A stretch of 64,000 bases of DNA from CAJCIS01 sp965276755 (GCA_965276755.1 OZ255625.1:3658001-3722000); one strand, 5' to 3'. Counted from the first letter of the stretch, positions 8,354 through 17,075 are shown. Made by a program: numbers and translations. Notes: generated by a model not told the origin, from the letters alone.

Positions 8354-8673
8354 AGAACATGGGCAACCTGCTGAAGCAGGCCTCGCAGATGCAGGCCAAG
8401 ATGGCCGAAATGCAGGCGCGCCTGGAGGCCGCTACCATGGAAGGCCAATCCGGCGCGGGCATGGTGCGCGTTGTGCTGAATGGGCGTGGCGAACTGAAAT
8501 CGGTGGTTGTTGATCCCAAGCTGGCTGACCCGGCCGAGATGGAGATGCTGGGGGATTTGCTGGTGGCCGCGCATGCGGACGCCAAGCGGAAGATCGATGC
8601 ATCGATGGCTGAGGAGATGTCGGCGGTGACAGGTGGGTTGCAGTTGCCGCCTGGGATGAAATTGCCGTTCTGA
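8350..8673 (+). CDS. YbaB/EbfC family nucleoid-associated protein
   Basis: 107 residues, the standard size. It begins MKNMGNLLKQASQMQAKMAEMQ and contains GAGMVRVVLNGRGELKSVVV and DLLVAAHADAKRKID, all typical of YbaB. These proteins form dimers that bind DNA without strong specificity. It sits between dnaX and recR, the conserved bacterial order, and overlaps the dnaX stop by four bases, so it is translationally coupled. Confidence 0.95.
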   Translation: MKNMGNLLKQASQMQAKMAEMQARLEAATMEGQSGAGMVRVVLNGRGELKSVVVDPKLADPAEMEMLGDLLVAAHADAKRKIDASMAEEMSAVTGGLQLPPGMKLPF

Positions 8674-8675
8674 TG

Positions 8676-8800
8676 GTGTCCCTGCCTGGACCCCCACTGG
8701 GGCCTGAGGCCCCAGACCCCCATCTGTTGCGGGTACATAATTGGGGGTCTGGGGCCTCAGGCCCCAGCGGGTCCAGGGCAGAGCCCTGGCCTTCCTTCTA
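8676..8800. repeat. GC-rich dyad repeat, family C
   Basis: Two arms, GGGGCCTGAGGCCCCAGACC and its complement, face each other around CCCATCTGTTGCGGGTACAT. It ends GGGTCCAGGGCAGAGCCCTG just before the recR start. A close relative lies at 35934-36068. It separates ybaB from recR within an otherwise conserved operon. Confidence 0.8.
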
Positions 8801-8803
8801 GCC

Positions 8804-9391
8804 TTGGGCGGCCCCGAACTCGACACGCTGATCCAACTCTTCTCCCGCATCCCGGGCCTGGGCCCGCGCAGCGCCCGCCGCGCCGTCCTCCGCCTGCTGC
8901 AAAACCCAGCCGGCCGAATGCTCCCCCTCGCTCAAGCCCTGATCGAAGCCGCGCGCGCCATCCGCACCTGCGCGCTGTGCGGCAATCTGGACAGTGCCGA
9001 TCCCTGCACCATCTGCACCGACCCCAAACGCGACCAGACCCTGATCTGCGTCGTCGAGTCAGTAGGCGACCTCTGGGCGCTGGAGCGCGCGCGCGTGCAC
9101 CACGGCCTCTATCACGTGCTGGGGGGCACCCTCTCCGCGCTGGGCGGCACAGGGCCGGAGGACCTCAACGTCGCACCCCTGCTGGCGCGCGCGGCGGGCG
9201 GTCAGGTGGCCGAAATCATCCTGGCGCTGAGTGCCACGGTCGATGGCGCCGCCACCGCGCATTTTCTAGCCGATCGCCTGGGCAGCAGTGGCGTGCGCGT
9301 GACGCGCGTGGCACAAGGCGTGCCGATCGGCGGGGCGCTTGATGTGCTCGATGACGGCACGCTGGCAACGGCATTACGGGCGAGGCGCTGA
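8804..9391 (+). CDS. recR: recombination mediator protein RecR
   Basis: 195 residues. The helix-hairpin-helix region reads LFSRIPGLGPRSARRAVLRL, the zinc finger is C56-A-L-C59 ... C68-T-I-C71, and the Toprim domain follows (ICVVESVGDLWALE). RecR works with RecO/RecF to load RecA on gaps. I use TTG 8804 (LGGPELDTLIQLF) because homologues begin near this point; an ATG at 8741 in the same frame lies in a family C repeat and would add repeat-encoded residues. There is no clear ribosome site. Confidence 0.92.
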   Translation: MGGPELDTLIQLFSRIPGLGPRSARRAVLRLLQNPAGRMLPLAQALIEAARAIRTCALCGNLDSADPCTICTDPKRDQTLICVVESVGDLWALERARVHHGLYHVLGGTLSALGGTGPEDLNVAPLLARAAGGQVAEIILALSATVDGAATAHFLADRLGSSGVRVTRVAQGVPIGGALDVLDDGTLATALRARR

Positions 9392-9397
9392 CCCAAC

Positions 9398-10279
9398 ATG
9401 CAGGAAATGTCCGCGGGTGATTTGCGCGTGACGATCGATGAAGCCACCGGCGGCGCAATCGAGAGTTTTACCTATCGCGATTTTGCGCTGTTCCGCCCCG
9501 TTGCCGATTTCCGGCTGGAGGCCGAGCACGGCCGCGCCGTGGGCGCCTACCCGCTGATCCCGTATGCCAATCGCGTGGCGCAGGCGCGCTTTTCTTTTGG
9601 TGGGCAGGATTTCCAGCTCGGGCTCAATTTCGCCGGCCACCCGCATTCGCTGCACGGCAATGCGTGGATGCGCGTGTGGGATGTGGTTTCCGCCACGCCG
9701 GCGCGCGTGCATCTGGCGCTCGATTACCGGCCGCCTGCGGGGCCGGTTTCGCAATGGCCGTTTGCCTATCGCGCGGAGCTTGTCTTTGCACTGGACGCGC
9801 GCGGGTTGAGCGTGGACATTTCCATACGCAATGACGATGCGCGGCCTTTTCCGGCGGGCATTGGCCTGCATCCTTACGTCGCGCGTGAAGCCGGCACGCT
9901 GCTGCAATTCGATGCCGACACCATCTGGCGCAATGGTGCGGACGATCTACCGATCGAGCGCGAGGCGGTGTCCCACCATTGGGATTTCACGCGCACGCGT
10001 GCGTTGACTGATATAAAGATCGACGAATGCTATGCCGGCTGGGGCGGCAGCGCGCGGGTGACCTGGCCGGCGCGGGATGTGTCGCTGACGATTTCCAGCG
10101 GGCCGCCTTTCGATCATTTGCAGCTCTACACGCCGCCCGGGCACGGCTATTTCGGGCTGGAACCGGTGAGCAACATGCCGGACGCCATCAACCGGATGGA
10201 AGAAGTTCCGGATAACGGGTTACTTGTGCTCGCGACGGGGGAGACACTAGCCGGCCACGTTCGCTTCGACGTGAGCTAA
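9398..10279 (+). CDS. aldose 1-epimerase family protein (galactose mutarotase-like)
   Basis: 293 residues with the mutarotase fold signatures: AYPLIPYANRVAQARFSF, the conserved HSLHGNAW (active-site His), GIGLHPYVAREA and FDHLQLYTPPGHGYFGLEPV (catalytic acidic region). It should interconvert alpha and beta anomers of a sugar in the cytoplasm; which sugar is unclear. It starts 6 bp after recR and is probably cotranscribed, without a functional link to recombination. Confidence 0.87.
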   Translation: MQEMSAGDLRVTIDEATGGAIESFTYRDFALFRPVADFRLEAEHGRAVGAYPLIPYANRVAQARFSFGGQDFQLGLNFAGHPHSLHGNAWMRVWDVVSATPARVHLALDYRPPAGPVSQWPFAYRAELVFALDARGLSVDISIRNDDARPFPAGIGLHPYVAREAGTLLQFDADTIWRNGADDLPIEREAVSHHWDFTRTRALTDIKIDECYAGWGGSARVTWPARDVSLTISSGPPFDHLQLYTPPGHGYFGLEPVSNMPDAINRMEEVPDNGLLVLATGETLAGHVRFDVS

Positions 10280-10285
10280 ACAGAC

Positions 10286-10333
10286 AAAAGTTTTTTGGTC
10301 CTTTTTTCCAAAAAAGGACTGCTTTCTTTCTTC
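10286..10333 (+). repeat. AT-rich hairpin repeat, family A
   Basis: AAAAGTTTTTTG followed by the 22-bp hairpin GTCCTTTTTT-CC-AAAAAAGGAC (10298-10319) and TGCTTTC. Compared with other copies, the stem base is GTCC/GGAC instead of GTTC/GAAC, so both sides changed together. It follows the epimerase gene. Confidence 0.8.
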
Positions 10334-10489
10334 CTGGTGTGCCACGCTCCGTATTGGCGGGTCTGGCCACCCTTTGGCCAATCACATCATGCGAGTGCCC
10401 CGCTTTCCTAAGCCTTGGCGTGGCACGGCCCATGCTACTACCATCGGGGAACCGCAGGATGACCCCTGCACCGAACCAAGGCGGCAGCG

Positions 10490-10708
10490 ATGAACTGGGA
10501 TCTCGTCACAATTTTCGTCTTCGTGGTGGCCCTGGCGGTCATCCGCAACCACTACCGCCAGCAGCGCGTCACGGGCCTGGCCACTGGTGACCAATCCGCC
10601 CTGCAGCGCGCCATGGACACTGCCCGACGGCTGGAACAGCGCATCGACACGTTGGAGCGCGTGCTCGATGAGGACGCTCCGGGCTGGCGCGCCCGGGCGC
10701 GGGCGTAG
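10490..10708 (+). CDS. PspB-like small membrane protein
   Basis: 72 residues. An N-terminal membrane segment (LVTIFVFVVALAVIRNHY) is followed by a basic stretch and an amphipathic coil (RRLEQRIDTLERVLDEDAPG, then WR), matching the layout of phage-shock protein B, which senses or relays inner-membrane stress. It is followed after 5 bp by a DUF2807 membrane protein with which it is surely cotranscribed. No pspA or pspC is nearby, so the role is inferred only from similarity. Confidence 0.72.
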   Translation: MNWDLVTIFVFVVALAVIRNHYRQQRVTGLATGDQSALQRAMDTARRLEQRIDTLERVLDEDAPGWRARARA

Positions 10709-10713
10709 GCGTC

Positions 10714-11883
10714 ATGCGCGCCTCCCTCCTGTATGCGGCCGTTGCCTGCTGCCTGGCCGCGGGCGCGGGCACCGCGCGTGCCGACACGCGCACCCTACAC
10801 GGCGCTGCGCTCGAACTGACGCTGGCCACTGATGAGGACGTCACGATCGAAACCGACGCGGGCCTGGTAGGCGCCGTGCGCGTCGTCGGCGACGATTTGA
10901 ATTGCCTTAACGCCAATGACGGGGTGGGCATTCAGATCAGCACGAGTGCGTGCGATTCCGACATGGGCCATCTCGCCATCATGGTGCCCCCGTCCATGCC
11001 CCTCAGCGTGGAGGTGGCTGCCAGCGGCAACGTTACTATCGGCGACCTGAAAGGCCCACTCCGCGCAACGATATCGGCCGATGGCGACCTGAAAATTCGC
11101 CATGCCTCGATCGTGCAACTTGAAATTCGCGGCAGCGGTGATGCGACCATACAGGCCGTGGACGGGCCGGCCGATATCGCCATCAATGGCAGTGGCGACG
11201 TGCGGCTGCTGCGCCTGGCCGGTCCGTTGAAATTCCGCCAGAACGCATCGGGGGATTTGGCGATCGTGCAGGCGGCCTCGCCGGTGATTGACATTGAAAT
11301 GCGCGGCTCCGGCGATGCGCTGATCCTGGGCGGCCATATCGGCGCCCTGCGCGTGCGTACCACCGGCAGCGGCGATGTGGCTATCGGAGGTAGCGTCGGG
11401 ACGGCCGATCTTGGCGCAACCGGCGGCGGAGATATCGGCGTCAAGCATGCCGACGGACCCATTGCGCGCCACGCCAGCGGAAGCAGCTCGATCGTGGTCG
11501 GTGCGGGCGCCGATATCGCGGCCTCGGCGATGAACAAGTTGCGCGCATCGGTGTCAGGCAGCGATGACGACGATGACGGCGGTCCCACGCAAGGTCATGG
11601 CGCGACGACTTATCATCACCACAGCGGCTTTCACCGTTTCCTTGCCGGAATCGTGGTGCTTGGCTTGCTGTTCTGGGGCTGGCGGATCTTCACGCGCAAA
11701 CGTCGCGTGGGAGGCGCGTTTGGTGGGCGCAAGCCGGCAAATGGCGCACCGAGCGATCCGGGTGTCGTTGCACTGTGTGATCTGCTGGCGGGGCTGGAGC
11801 GGCGGCTGGCACGGGTGGAGACGCATGTGACGTCACGCGAGTTCGAGCTGAACAGGAAATTTCGCGAGATTGATGCTGGATAG
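10714..11883 (+). CDS. DUF2807 (GIN-domain) membrane protein
   Basis: 389 residues. Signal peptide (MRASLLYAAVACCLAAGAGT, cleaved near ARAD). Residues about 100-260 hold many short beta repeats of the form GSGDATIQAVDGPADIAING and GSGDVAIGG, typical of DUF2807 right-handed beta-helix proteins. A membrane segment (FLAGIVVLGLLFWGWRIF) lies near 312-330, then a basic linker and a C-terminal coil (LLAGLERRLARVETHV). It is probably surface- or periplasm-exposed and anchored near its C-terminus. Coupled to a PspB-like gene, which suggests an envelope-stress role (inference). Confidence 0.78.
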   Translation: MRASLLYAAVACCLAAGAGTARADTRTLHGAALELTLATDEDVTIETDAGLVGAVRVVGDDLNCLNANDGVGIQISTSACDSDMGHLAIMVPPSMPLSVEVAASGNVTIGDLKGPLRATISADGDLKIRHASIVQLEIRGSGDATIQAVDGPADIAINGSGDVRLLRLAGPLKFRQNASGDLAIVQAASPVIDIEMRGSGDALILGGHIGALRVRTTGSGDVAIGGSVGTADLGATGGGDIGVKHADGPIARHASGSSSIVVGAGADIAASAMNKLRASVSGSDDDDDGGPTQGHGATTYHHHSGFHRFLAGIVVLGLLFWGWRIFTRKRRVGGAFGGRKPANGAPSDPGVVALCDLLAGLERRLARVETHVTSREFELNRKFREIDAG

Positions 11884-11888
11884 GAAAG

Positions 11889-11931
11889 AAAAGCCGGGGG
11901 AGCAGTGCCTGCCCCCCCGGACCCCCCGTCA
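11889..11931. repeat. family B half repeat
   Basis: One arm only, reading GCCGGGGGAGCAGTGCCTGC ... GGACCCCCCGTC. It lies between two convergent genes. It has the GCAGTGCCTGC inner variant instead of GATGTGCCATC. Confidence 0.65.
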
Positions 11932-12879
11932 TTATTGTTGTACAGCTACCAAAAGGCCGTGCGTGTTGCCCGCCGCGTCGGTGTAGAAGCCTGCAATCTG
12001 GTTGCGATTGTTGAGACCGTTCAAAACCGTGCCGCCGGCATCGCCGGGCGCATCGACGGCTTGCCAAGTGCCGCTTGCCGGGTCGTAGATGACGCCGTGC
12101 GTCATGTTGTTGGCATCGATGAAAAAGCCGACGGCCTGACCGGCATCGTTCACGCCCAGGAACTGCGTCGTCATTGCACCGGGCACGCCAAAGGTGATCT
12201 GCGACCCGCCTGAGAGCGAGCGCAGGAAACCCTTGGTCCGTCCGCCGGCGGTGGTGATGAAGCCGCAGATCAGATCGTTCTTGTTGATCCCGGTTGCGGC
12301 CGACGCCACGACGCTGTGCGGTTCTTTCAGTTCGCTGAACTTGCCGGTGCCTAGCGAATAGGAGTAGCCGTGCGCCGCGTTGTTGGCATCGTTGTAGAAT
12401 CCGACAGCCACGCCCGAGACGTTGATGCCGAGCAACTGGTTGACATGCGGCTGGCTGCTGACCAGCGGATTATTGACGTCGATATACAGCGTGGCGCCGT
12501 TCTTGGTCTGGCGGATGAAGCCGAAATTGGCATCCTGGTTCATGTTCTGCGCATTCGGGCCGAGATTTGTGTCGGACCAGAACCCGGACAGGTAACCTGC
12601 TTCGTTCAGGCCTGTCGCCTGCGTCTGAACCGAGCCCGGCGCATTGGCGGGCGTGAAGGTGGCATAGGGTTTGGCGACCGTGTAGCCCTTGTTCGGGTGC
12701 CCTGCCGAAGCGTTGCCGTAATAGCCGGCGATGACGCCCGTGTCAGTAATGCCGAGCAACTGGTTGAAGGTGGGATCGGCGGGGTTGTCTATGGTCTGGT
12801 AGGTGAAGGTCGCGGCCTGTGCGGTGGCGGCCAGGCTGGCCAGCGCGGCGGCGGCCAGGATTGTGCGGATGGTCGACAT
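11932..12879 (-). CDS. secreted HAF-repeat-like protein
   Basis: 315 residues. Signal peptide MSTIRTILAAAALASLAATA, cleaved near AQA. The mature part repeats a unit of about 45 residues with the pattern GITDTGVIAGYYG / GVNDAGQAVGFFIDANNMTHG / GLNNRNQIAGFYTDAAGNTH, the mark of HAF extracellular repeats, which probably form a beta-propeller. Function is unknown. The start has a GGAGAA site. A perfect CRP-type sequence lies about 74 bp upstream of the start codon. Confidence 0.75.
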   Translation of the reverse strand: MSTIRTILAAAALASLAATAQAATFTYQTIDNPADPTFNQLLGITDTGVIAGYYGNASAGHPNKGYTVAKPYATFTPANAPGSVQTQATGLNEAGYLSGFWSDTNLGPNAQNMNQDANFGFIRQTKNGATLYIDVNNPLVSSQPHVNQLLGINVSGVAVGFYNDANNAAHGYSYSLGTGKFSELKEPHSVVASAATGINKNDLICGFITTAGGRTKGFLRSLSGGSQITFGVPGAMTTQFLGVNDAGQAVGFFIDANNMTHGVIYDPASGTWQAVDAPGDAGGTVLNGLNNRNQIAGFYTDAAGNTHGLLVAVQQ

Positions 12880-12952
12880 GAGTTTTCTCCATTTCTGCGG
12901 GACCGATCATCGGCCCGGTGAAATGGAATTAGCGGCTTGGGCTCGGCCCCGA

Positions 12953-12968
12953 TGTGACCGAGGTCACA
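12953..12968 (-). promoter_or_regulatory. CRP-type binding site upstream of the HAF-repeat gene
   Basis: TGTGACCGAGGTCACA matches the CRP consensus TGTGA-N6-TCACA at all ten defined positions. It is placed to act on the minus-strand gene starting at 12879. Which Crp/Fnr family protein would bind it in this organism is unknown. Confidence 0.5.
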
Positions 12969-12975
12969 ACAACTG

Positions 12976-13017
12976 AAAAAAGTTTTTTTCTTCTTTTTTT
13001 CAAAAAAGAAGTGCTTC
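12976..13017 (+). repeat. AT-rich hairpin repeat, family A
   Basis: Hairpin CTTCTTTTTTTCAAAAAAGAAG at 12990-13011 with the usual flanks (AAAAAAGTTT before, TGCTTCC after). The stem base CTTC/GAAG differs from other copies on both strands. Confidence 0.8.
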
Positions 13018-13093
13018 CCTTTGCCTGTTCGCCGATGCGCATGGCCTTGACCACAGACCATGGTTGCAGGTCTAACGCCAATGGCCTTTATTG

Positions 13094-13804
13094 ATGACGG
13101 TTCCGATGGCATTTGAAACCCTTGTTCTGGTTCCCGGGCTCGGCAGCGACGCCGCGGTTTGGCGGCGAAGCATTGCCGCGCTGGGCAAAGACGTTGACTG
13201 CATCGTCGGCGATACGCTCAGCGACGACACCCTACCCGGGATGGCGCGCCGAATTCTCGACCAGGCGCCGCAGAGTTTCGCTTTGGCAGGCGTCTCGATG
13301 GGCGGGATGGTGGCGCTGGAGCTGGTCAAGATCGCGCCCGAGCGCGTGACGCAGCTTGCTCTGATCGATACGAACGCGCGGCCCGACACGCTCGGGCAGA
13401 AGGCGTATCGCCGCCTGGCTAACTTGGTCGTCGGGATGACCGGTAACTTCAGGCGAACAGCGCAGCGGAGTCTCGGCTCGCTTGTCCATCCTTCGACGAT
13501 GGAGGATGTTCGCGATGAGCTACTGGAAATGAGTGTGCGCGTCGGTCCCAGGACCTACATCCGGCAGAACCGGGCGGTGGCGGCGCGGAGCGACCTGCGC
13601 AAGGTCCTGCCAGGCATCGCCGTTCCCGTTTCGGTGATCGTCGGTCAGGACGATCGGATTACGCCGGTCGAATTGTCCCGGGAAATGCACGACCTTACAC
13701 CGGGATCGACGCTTCACGTCATCTCCGACTGCGGCCACCTCCCACCCATAGAGAAGCCGCAAGCCTTGGCCGCCCTGTTGAAGCAACTTCTTGCACGGCG
13801 CTAA
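13094..13804 (+). CDS. alpha/beta hydrolase
   Basis: 236 residues. Oxyanion region LVLVPGLGSD, nucleophile elbow GVSMGG with Ser68, acid VIVGQDDRITP, and catalytic His in SDCGHLPPIE. This is a full catalytic triad of a small cytoplasmic esterase/hydrolase; the substrate is unknown. A TTG one codon earlier (13091) and an ATG at 13106 are possible starts, and none has a convincing ribosome site. It is flanked by family A hairpins on both sides. Confidence 0.85.
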   Translation: MTVPMAFETLVLVPGLGSDAAVWRRSIAALGKDVDCIVGDTLSDDTLPGMARRILDQAPQSFALAGVSMGGMVALELVKIAPERVTQLALIDTNARPDTLGQKAYRRLANLVVGMTGNFRRTAQRSLGSLVHPSTMEDVRDELLEMSVRVGPRTYIRQNRAVAARSDLRKVLPGIAVPVSVIVGQDDRITPVELSREMHDLTPGSTLHVISDCGHLPPIEKPQALAALLKQLLARR

Positions 13805-13809
13805 CTGAT

Positions 13810-13849
13810 AAAAGTTTTTTGCTTCTTTTTTCAAAAGAGAAGTGCTTCC
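13810..13849 (+). repeat. AT-rich hairpin repeat, family A (imperfect)
   Basis: AAAAGTTTTTTGCTTCTTTT ... AAAAGAGAAGTGCTTCC. The stem is slightly imperfect compared with other copies. It lies between convergent genes, so here it could also help end transcription. Confidence 0.72.
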
Positions 13850-15087
13850 TACCCGTGCAACCCGCCAAAAACTCCCACAACGGTCGTCACCGACGCTACA
13901 CCAATGACCACCCATTTATACCACCCGCGCAGCCGATATTCCGGAGGCAGCGCGGTAATAGCCAGCGCAATCAGAAACCCCAGCACCAGCGGCAGCAGAA
14001 ACGCGTTCATCACCTGCACGTCCACGCTCAGCGCCACCAGGTTCGGCCACGCCGCGACAGCGACTGCCCCCAGCACCACGCAGCCCGCATAGACGCCGTA
14101 GAACCAGCGTGCCTGTAGCGGATGCAGTTCCAGGCTGCGGCGGTATCCCGCGACCTCGCCCAGGCCCCAGGCGAAGGCGAGCGAGACCACGATGGAGGCG
14201 ACCAGCCCCGCGCCCAATATGCCTGCCGAGAACACCAGCTTGCCGATCGTCAGGCCCAGGAAGGGCGTCAGCGCGTGGCTGATGTCTCCCACAGAGTCCA
14301 ACGTGGTGTCATGATTGCGCCCGCCCAACGTGGCCGCGCAGGCGATTAACACGGAGGCCATGACGAGCTGCGTAATCAGTGCGCCGGCCGCGGTGTCCCA
14401 GCGCGCCGCGCTGAAATGCTCCGGCCGCAGCTTTTTGTCGGCCACCGCCGATTGCTGGTAGAAGACCATCCACGGCATGATCACGGCCCCCACATTGGCT
14501 GCGGTCAGGAACCAGAATTCGCCGTCATGGGCGGGGATGTCGATGGTCTGGCGCGCCATCAGCCCCAGGCTGGGCCGGGCGGCCCAGGCGACGATGAAGA
14601 AGACGAACTCGAACAGCCCGACGGCAATCGCCGCGCGTTCGACGCGGCGGTATGATCCGGTCAGCACGACGGCGAGCAGGGCCAGTGCGGCAAGGCCGAC
14701 GCTGAGCACGCGCGGGATGTTGTAGAGCTCGCCCACGCCGGCCACGCCGGCGAATTCGGTCAGCAGCGCGCCGCAGGTGGCGACGCCCAGGCCGGCCGCA
14801 CTGACCCAGGCCCAGAAACGGCCGAACTGGTCGCGGATCAGCTCGCCATGGCCGCGGCCGGTGAAGATTCCCAGGCGCACGGTGAGCTCCTGGATGATGT
14901 AGAGCACCGGGATCAGCAGCAGCTGCTGGGAGAGCATGCGATAGCCGAAGCGCACGCCCGAATTGGCCGCGGTGATGATGCTGCCCACGTCCGTGTCGGC
15001 CAGCATCACGACCAGGCCGGGGCCGAAGACGGCGATGGCGGCGCCGAGGCGGCGGTTGCGGATGGGCGTAGTCAGGGCAGAAGGCAT
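13849..15087 (-). CDS. Nramp-related divalent metal transporter with altered motifs
   Basis: 412-residue membrane protein with about 11 hydrophobic segments. The family framework is clear (FGPGLVVMLADTDVGSIITA in TM1, IIQELTVRLGIFTGRGHGEL in TM3), but the metal-binding DPGN of TM1 reads DTDVG and the TM6 MPH motif reads MPW (VIMPWMVFYQQSAVADK). This points to a subfamily whose ion preference may differ from Mn/Fe. The ATG at 15087 is used; upstream in-frame codons to 15153 look non-coding. It is divergent from cysS. Confidence 0.83.
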   Translation of the reverse strand: MPSALTTPIRNRRLGAAIAVFGPGLVVMLADTDVGSIITAANSGVRFGYRMLSQQLLLIPVLYIIQELTVRLGIFTGRGHGELIRDQFGRFWAWVSAAGLGVATCGALLTEFAGVAGVGELYNIPRVLSVGLAALALLAVVLTGSYRRVERAAIAVGLFEFVFFIVAWAARPSLGLMARQTIDIPAHDGEFWFLTAANVGAVIMPWMVFYQQSAVADKKLRPEHFSAARWDTAAGALITQLVMASVLIACAATLGGRNHDTTLDSVGDISHALTPFLGLTIGKLVFSAGILGAGLVASIVVSLAFAWGLGEVAGYRRSLELHPLQARWFYGVYAGCVVLGAVAVAAWPNLVALSVDVQVMNAFLLPLVLGFLIALAITALPPEYRLRGWYKWVVIGVASVTTVVGVFGGLHG

Positions 15088-15197
15088 TGGATTCCGCGAT
15101 TGCGAGGCGTTCTCAACACGCCTCCTAGGCGGGTTCGGCGAGCCGCGCAACACGGGCGGTTTGCAGGAAGCGCGCGTTTGGCCGCAAAAGGCGCGCC

Positions 15198-16550
15198 ATG
15201 CCGGAACTGTATTTCCACAACAGTCAGACCAGGCGGGCCGAACTCTTCGTCCCGGCCGACCCTACCCACGTGCGCATGTATGTCTGCGGGCCGACGGTTT
15301 ATGACGTGCCCCATCTGGGCAATATCCGGTCCAACGTCAATTTCGACGTGATCGCGCGCCTGCTGCGCCACCTGTATCCGCGGGTGACGTATGTGCGCAA
15401 CATTACGGATGTGGACGACAAGATCAACGCGCGCGCGGCGGCGTCTGGCGAGACGATCGGCGCGGTCACCGCGCGTACAGCGGCCGAGTTCGCCGCCGAC
15501 ATGGACGCGATCGGCAATGTGCCGCCAGACGTTGAGCCGCGGGCGACGGCGCATATCGGCGAGATGATCGAGGTGATCGGACGGCTGGTCGCGGGCGGGC
15601 ACGCCTATGAGGCGGACGGGCACGTTCTGTTCGGCGTAGCGAATTTTGCGTCCTACGGCGCTCTGTCCGGGCGCAGCCCTGCGGATCTGCTTGCCGGCGC
15701 GCGCGTGGAGGTTGCCTCCTACAAGCGCGATGCGGGCGATTTCGTGCTGTGGAAGCCCTCGGCCGCCGATCAGCCGGGATGGGAAAGCCCCTGGGGGCGT
15801 GGCCGGCCAGGCTGGCACATCGAATGCAGTGCGATGTCCTGGCGCTATCTCGGCGTTGATTTCGACATCCATGGCGGTGGCTCGGACCTGCTGTTTCCGC
15901 ACCACGAGAACGAACGCGCGCAGAGTCTGTGCGCCTTTCCCGGCAGCCATTTCGCGCGATACTGGCTGCATAACGGCATGTTGCAGGTCAATGGCGAGAA
16001 GATGTCCAAGAGCCTGGGTAATTTCACGGTGCTGCGAGACGTGCTCGCACGTGCGCCGGCAGAGGCCGTGCGCCTGTTGCTGTTGCGCGCACGCTATCGC
16101 GCCGTGCTGGATTTTACCGATGATGGGCTGGTTGAGGCACGCGGGGACCTCGACCGTTTTTATCGCGCGCTGCAGGGGTTTGACGCACCACCCGCGCGTG
16201 GTGTGCCCCCCGCCTTTCTGGCCGCGTTGTGCGATGACGTGAACACGCCGGCCGCCATTGCGGAAATGCATGTTTTGGCCAATGGCGCGCTCGCAGGCGA
16301 TGCGTGTGCGGCCGCCGGTTTGCGCGCGGCAGGCGCCATGCTGGGCTTGCTTGGGGGCGCCGCACAGGCCTGGTTTCAGGGCGGCGCGGCCGCGGGCGGC
16401 ATTGATGTGCCTGCGGCCATCGAGGCGCGACGCGCGGCACGGGCGGCACGCGATTTTTCTCGCGCCGACGCCATACGCCGCGAGCTTGCAGATAGCGGCG
16501 TGATTTTGGAAGACGGGCCGGGCGGCACCACGTGGCGTCTGGGCAATTGA
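15198..16550 (+). CDS. cysS: cysteine--tRNA ligase
   Basis: 450 residues, typical length for CysRS. The HIGH-type signature is PTVYDVPHLGNIRSNV, the zinc and binding regions are present (WHIECSAMSWRYLG, DLLFPHHENERAQS), and KMSKSLGN carries the catalytic lysines. It charges tRNA-Cys in the cytoplasm. The start at 15198 follows the divergent Nramp-like gene by 110 bp. A DUF305 gene starts 11 bp after the stop and is likely cotranscribed. Confidence 0.96.
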   Translation: MPELYFHNSQTRRAELFVPADPTHVRMYVCGPTVYDVPHLGNIRSNVNFDVIARLLRHLYPRVTYVRNITDVDDKINARAAASGETIGAVTARTAAEFAADMDAIGNVPPDVEPRATAHIGEMIEVIGRLVAGGHAYEADGHVLFGVANFASYGALSGRSPADLLAGARVEVASYKRDAGDFVLWKPSAADQPGWESPWGRGRPGWHIECSAMSWRYLGVDFDIHGGGSDLLFPHHENERAQSLCAFPGSHFARYWLHNGMLQVNGEKMSKSLGNFTVLRDVLARAPAEAVRLLLLRARYRAVLDFTDDGLVEARGDLDRFYRALQGFDAPPARGVPPAFLAALCDDVNTPAAIAEMHVLANGALAGDACAAAGLRAAGAMLGLLGGAAQAWFQGGAAAGGIDVPAAIEARRAARAARDFSRADAIRRELADSGVILEDGPGGTTWRLGN

Positions 16551-16561
16551 GGGAGGTTTGC

Positions 16562-16948
16562 ATGCGCGGCATCATGGTGGCGGGTGTTCTGGTGTTTTGC
16601 TGCGGCGCATCCGCGCAGCCGAAGCCCGGCATGACGCCGGCTTTTGTGCCGATGAGCCCGGCGATCGCGGCCGATCAGGACGCGATGAAGTCCATGATGG
16701 CGCAGATGAACGCGCCTTATACCGGCAATGCAGACCGCGACTTCGTCACACACATGATCGGCCACCATCAGGGTGCTATCGACATGGCGAAGATCGAGTT
16801 GAAATACGGCCATGATACGGAGATGCGGAAAATGGCAACAGGCGTCATTGCCGCGCAGCAGCGGGAAATTGCGGAGATGCAGGCCTGGCTTGGGACGCGC
16901 CCGTCGAGGGAGTTCCATCCGACCAATCCGCATATTCAGTGGAAGTGA
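16562..16948 (+). CDS. exported DUF305 domain protein
   Basis: 128 residues. A short signal peptide (MRGIMVAGVLVFCCGASAQ) is followed by the DUF305 helical domain with its conserved metal-type motif (DRDFVTHMIGHHQGAIDMAK) and MATGVIAAQQREIAEMQAWL. Members of this family are periplasmic, some linked to copper handling (CopM); function here is unproven. A GGGAGG site at 16551-16556 sets the start. It is close behind cysS. Confidence 0.87.
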   Translation: MRGIMVAGVLVFCCGASAQPKPGMTPAFVPMSPAIAADQDAMKSMMAQMNAPYTGNADRDFVTHMIGHHQGAIDMAKIELKYGHDTEMRKMATGVIAAQQREIAEMQAWLGTRPSREFHPTNPHIQWK

Positions 16949-16967
16949 TGGATGGTCGAAGAGAAAA

Positions 16968-17070
16968 GCTGGGGGAGATGTGCCATCCCCCCCAGACCCC
17001 CCGTCATTATTTAGCCGAGGCCATCAAATCGACGGGGGGTCTGGGGGGGATGGCACATCTCCCCCAGCCT
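16968..17070. repeat. GC-rich dyad repeat, family B (full unit)
   Basis: Arms AGCTGGGGGAGATGTGCCAT ... CCCCCCGTC and GACGGGGGG ... GGCACATCTCCCCCAGCCT face each other across about 25 bp. The trmJ-like GTG start is 6 bp after its end. Confidence 0.85.
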
Positions 17071-17075
17071 TCCTC

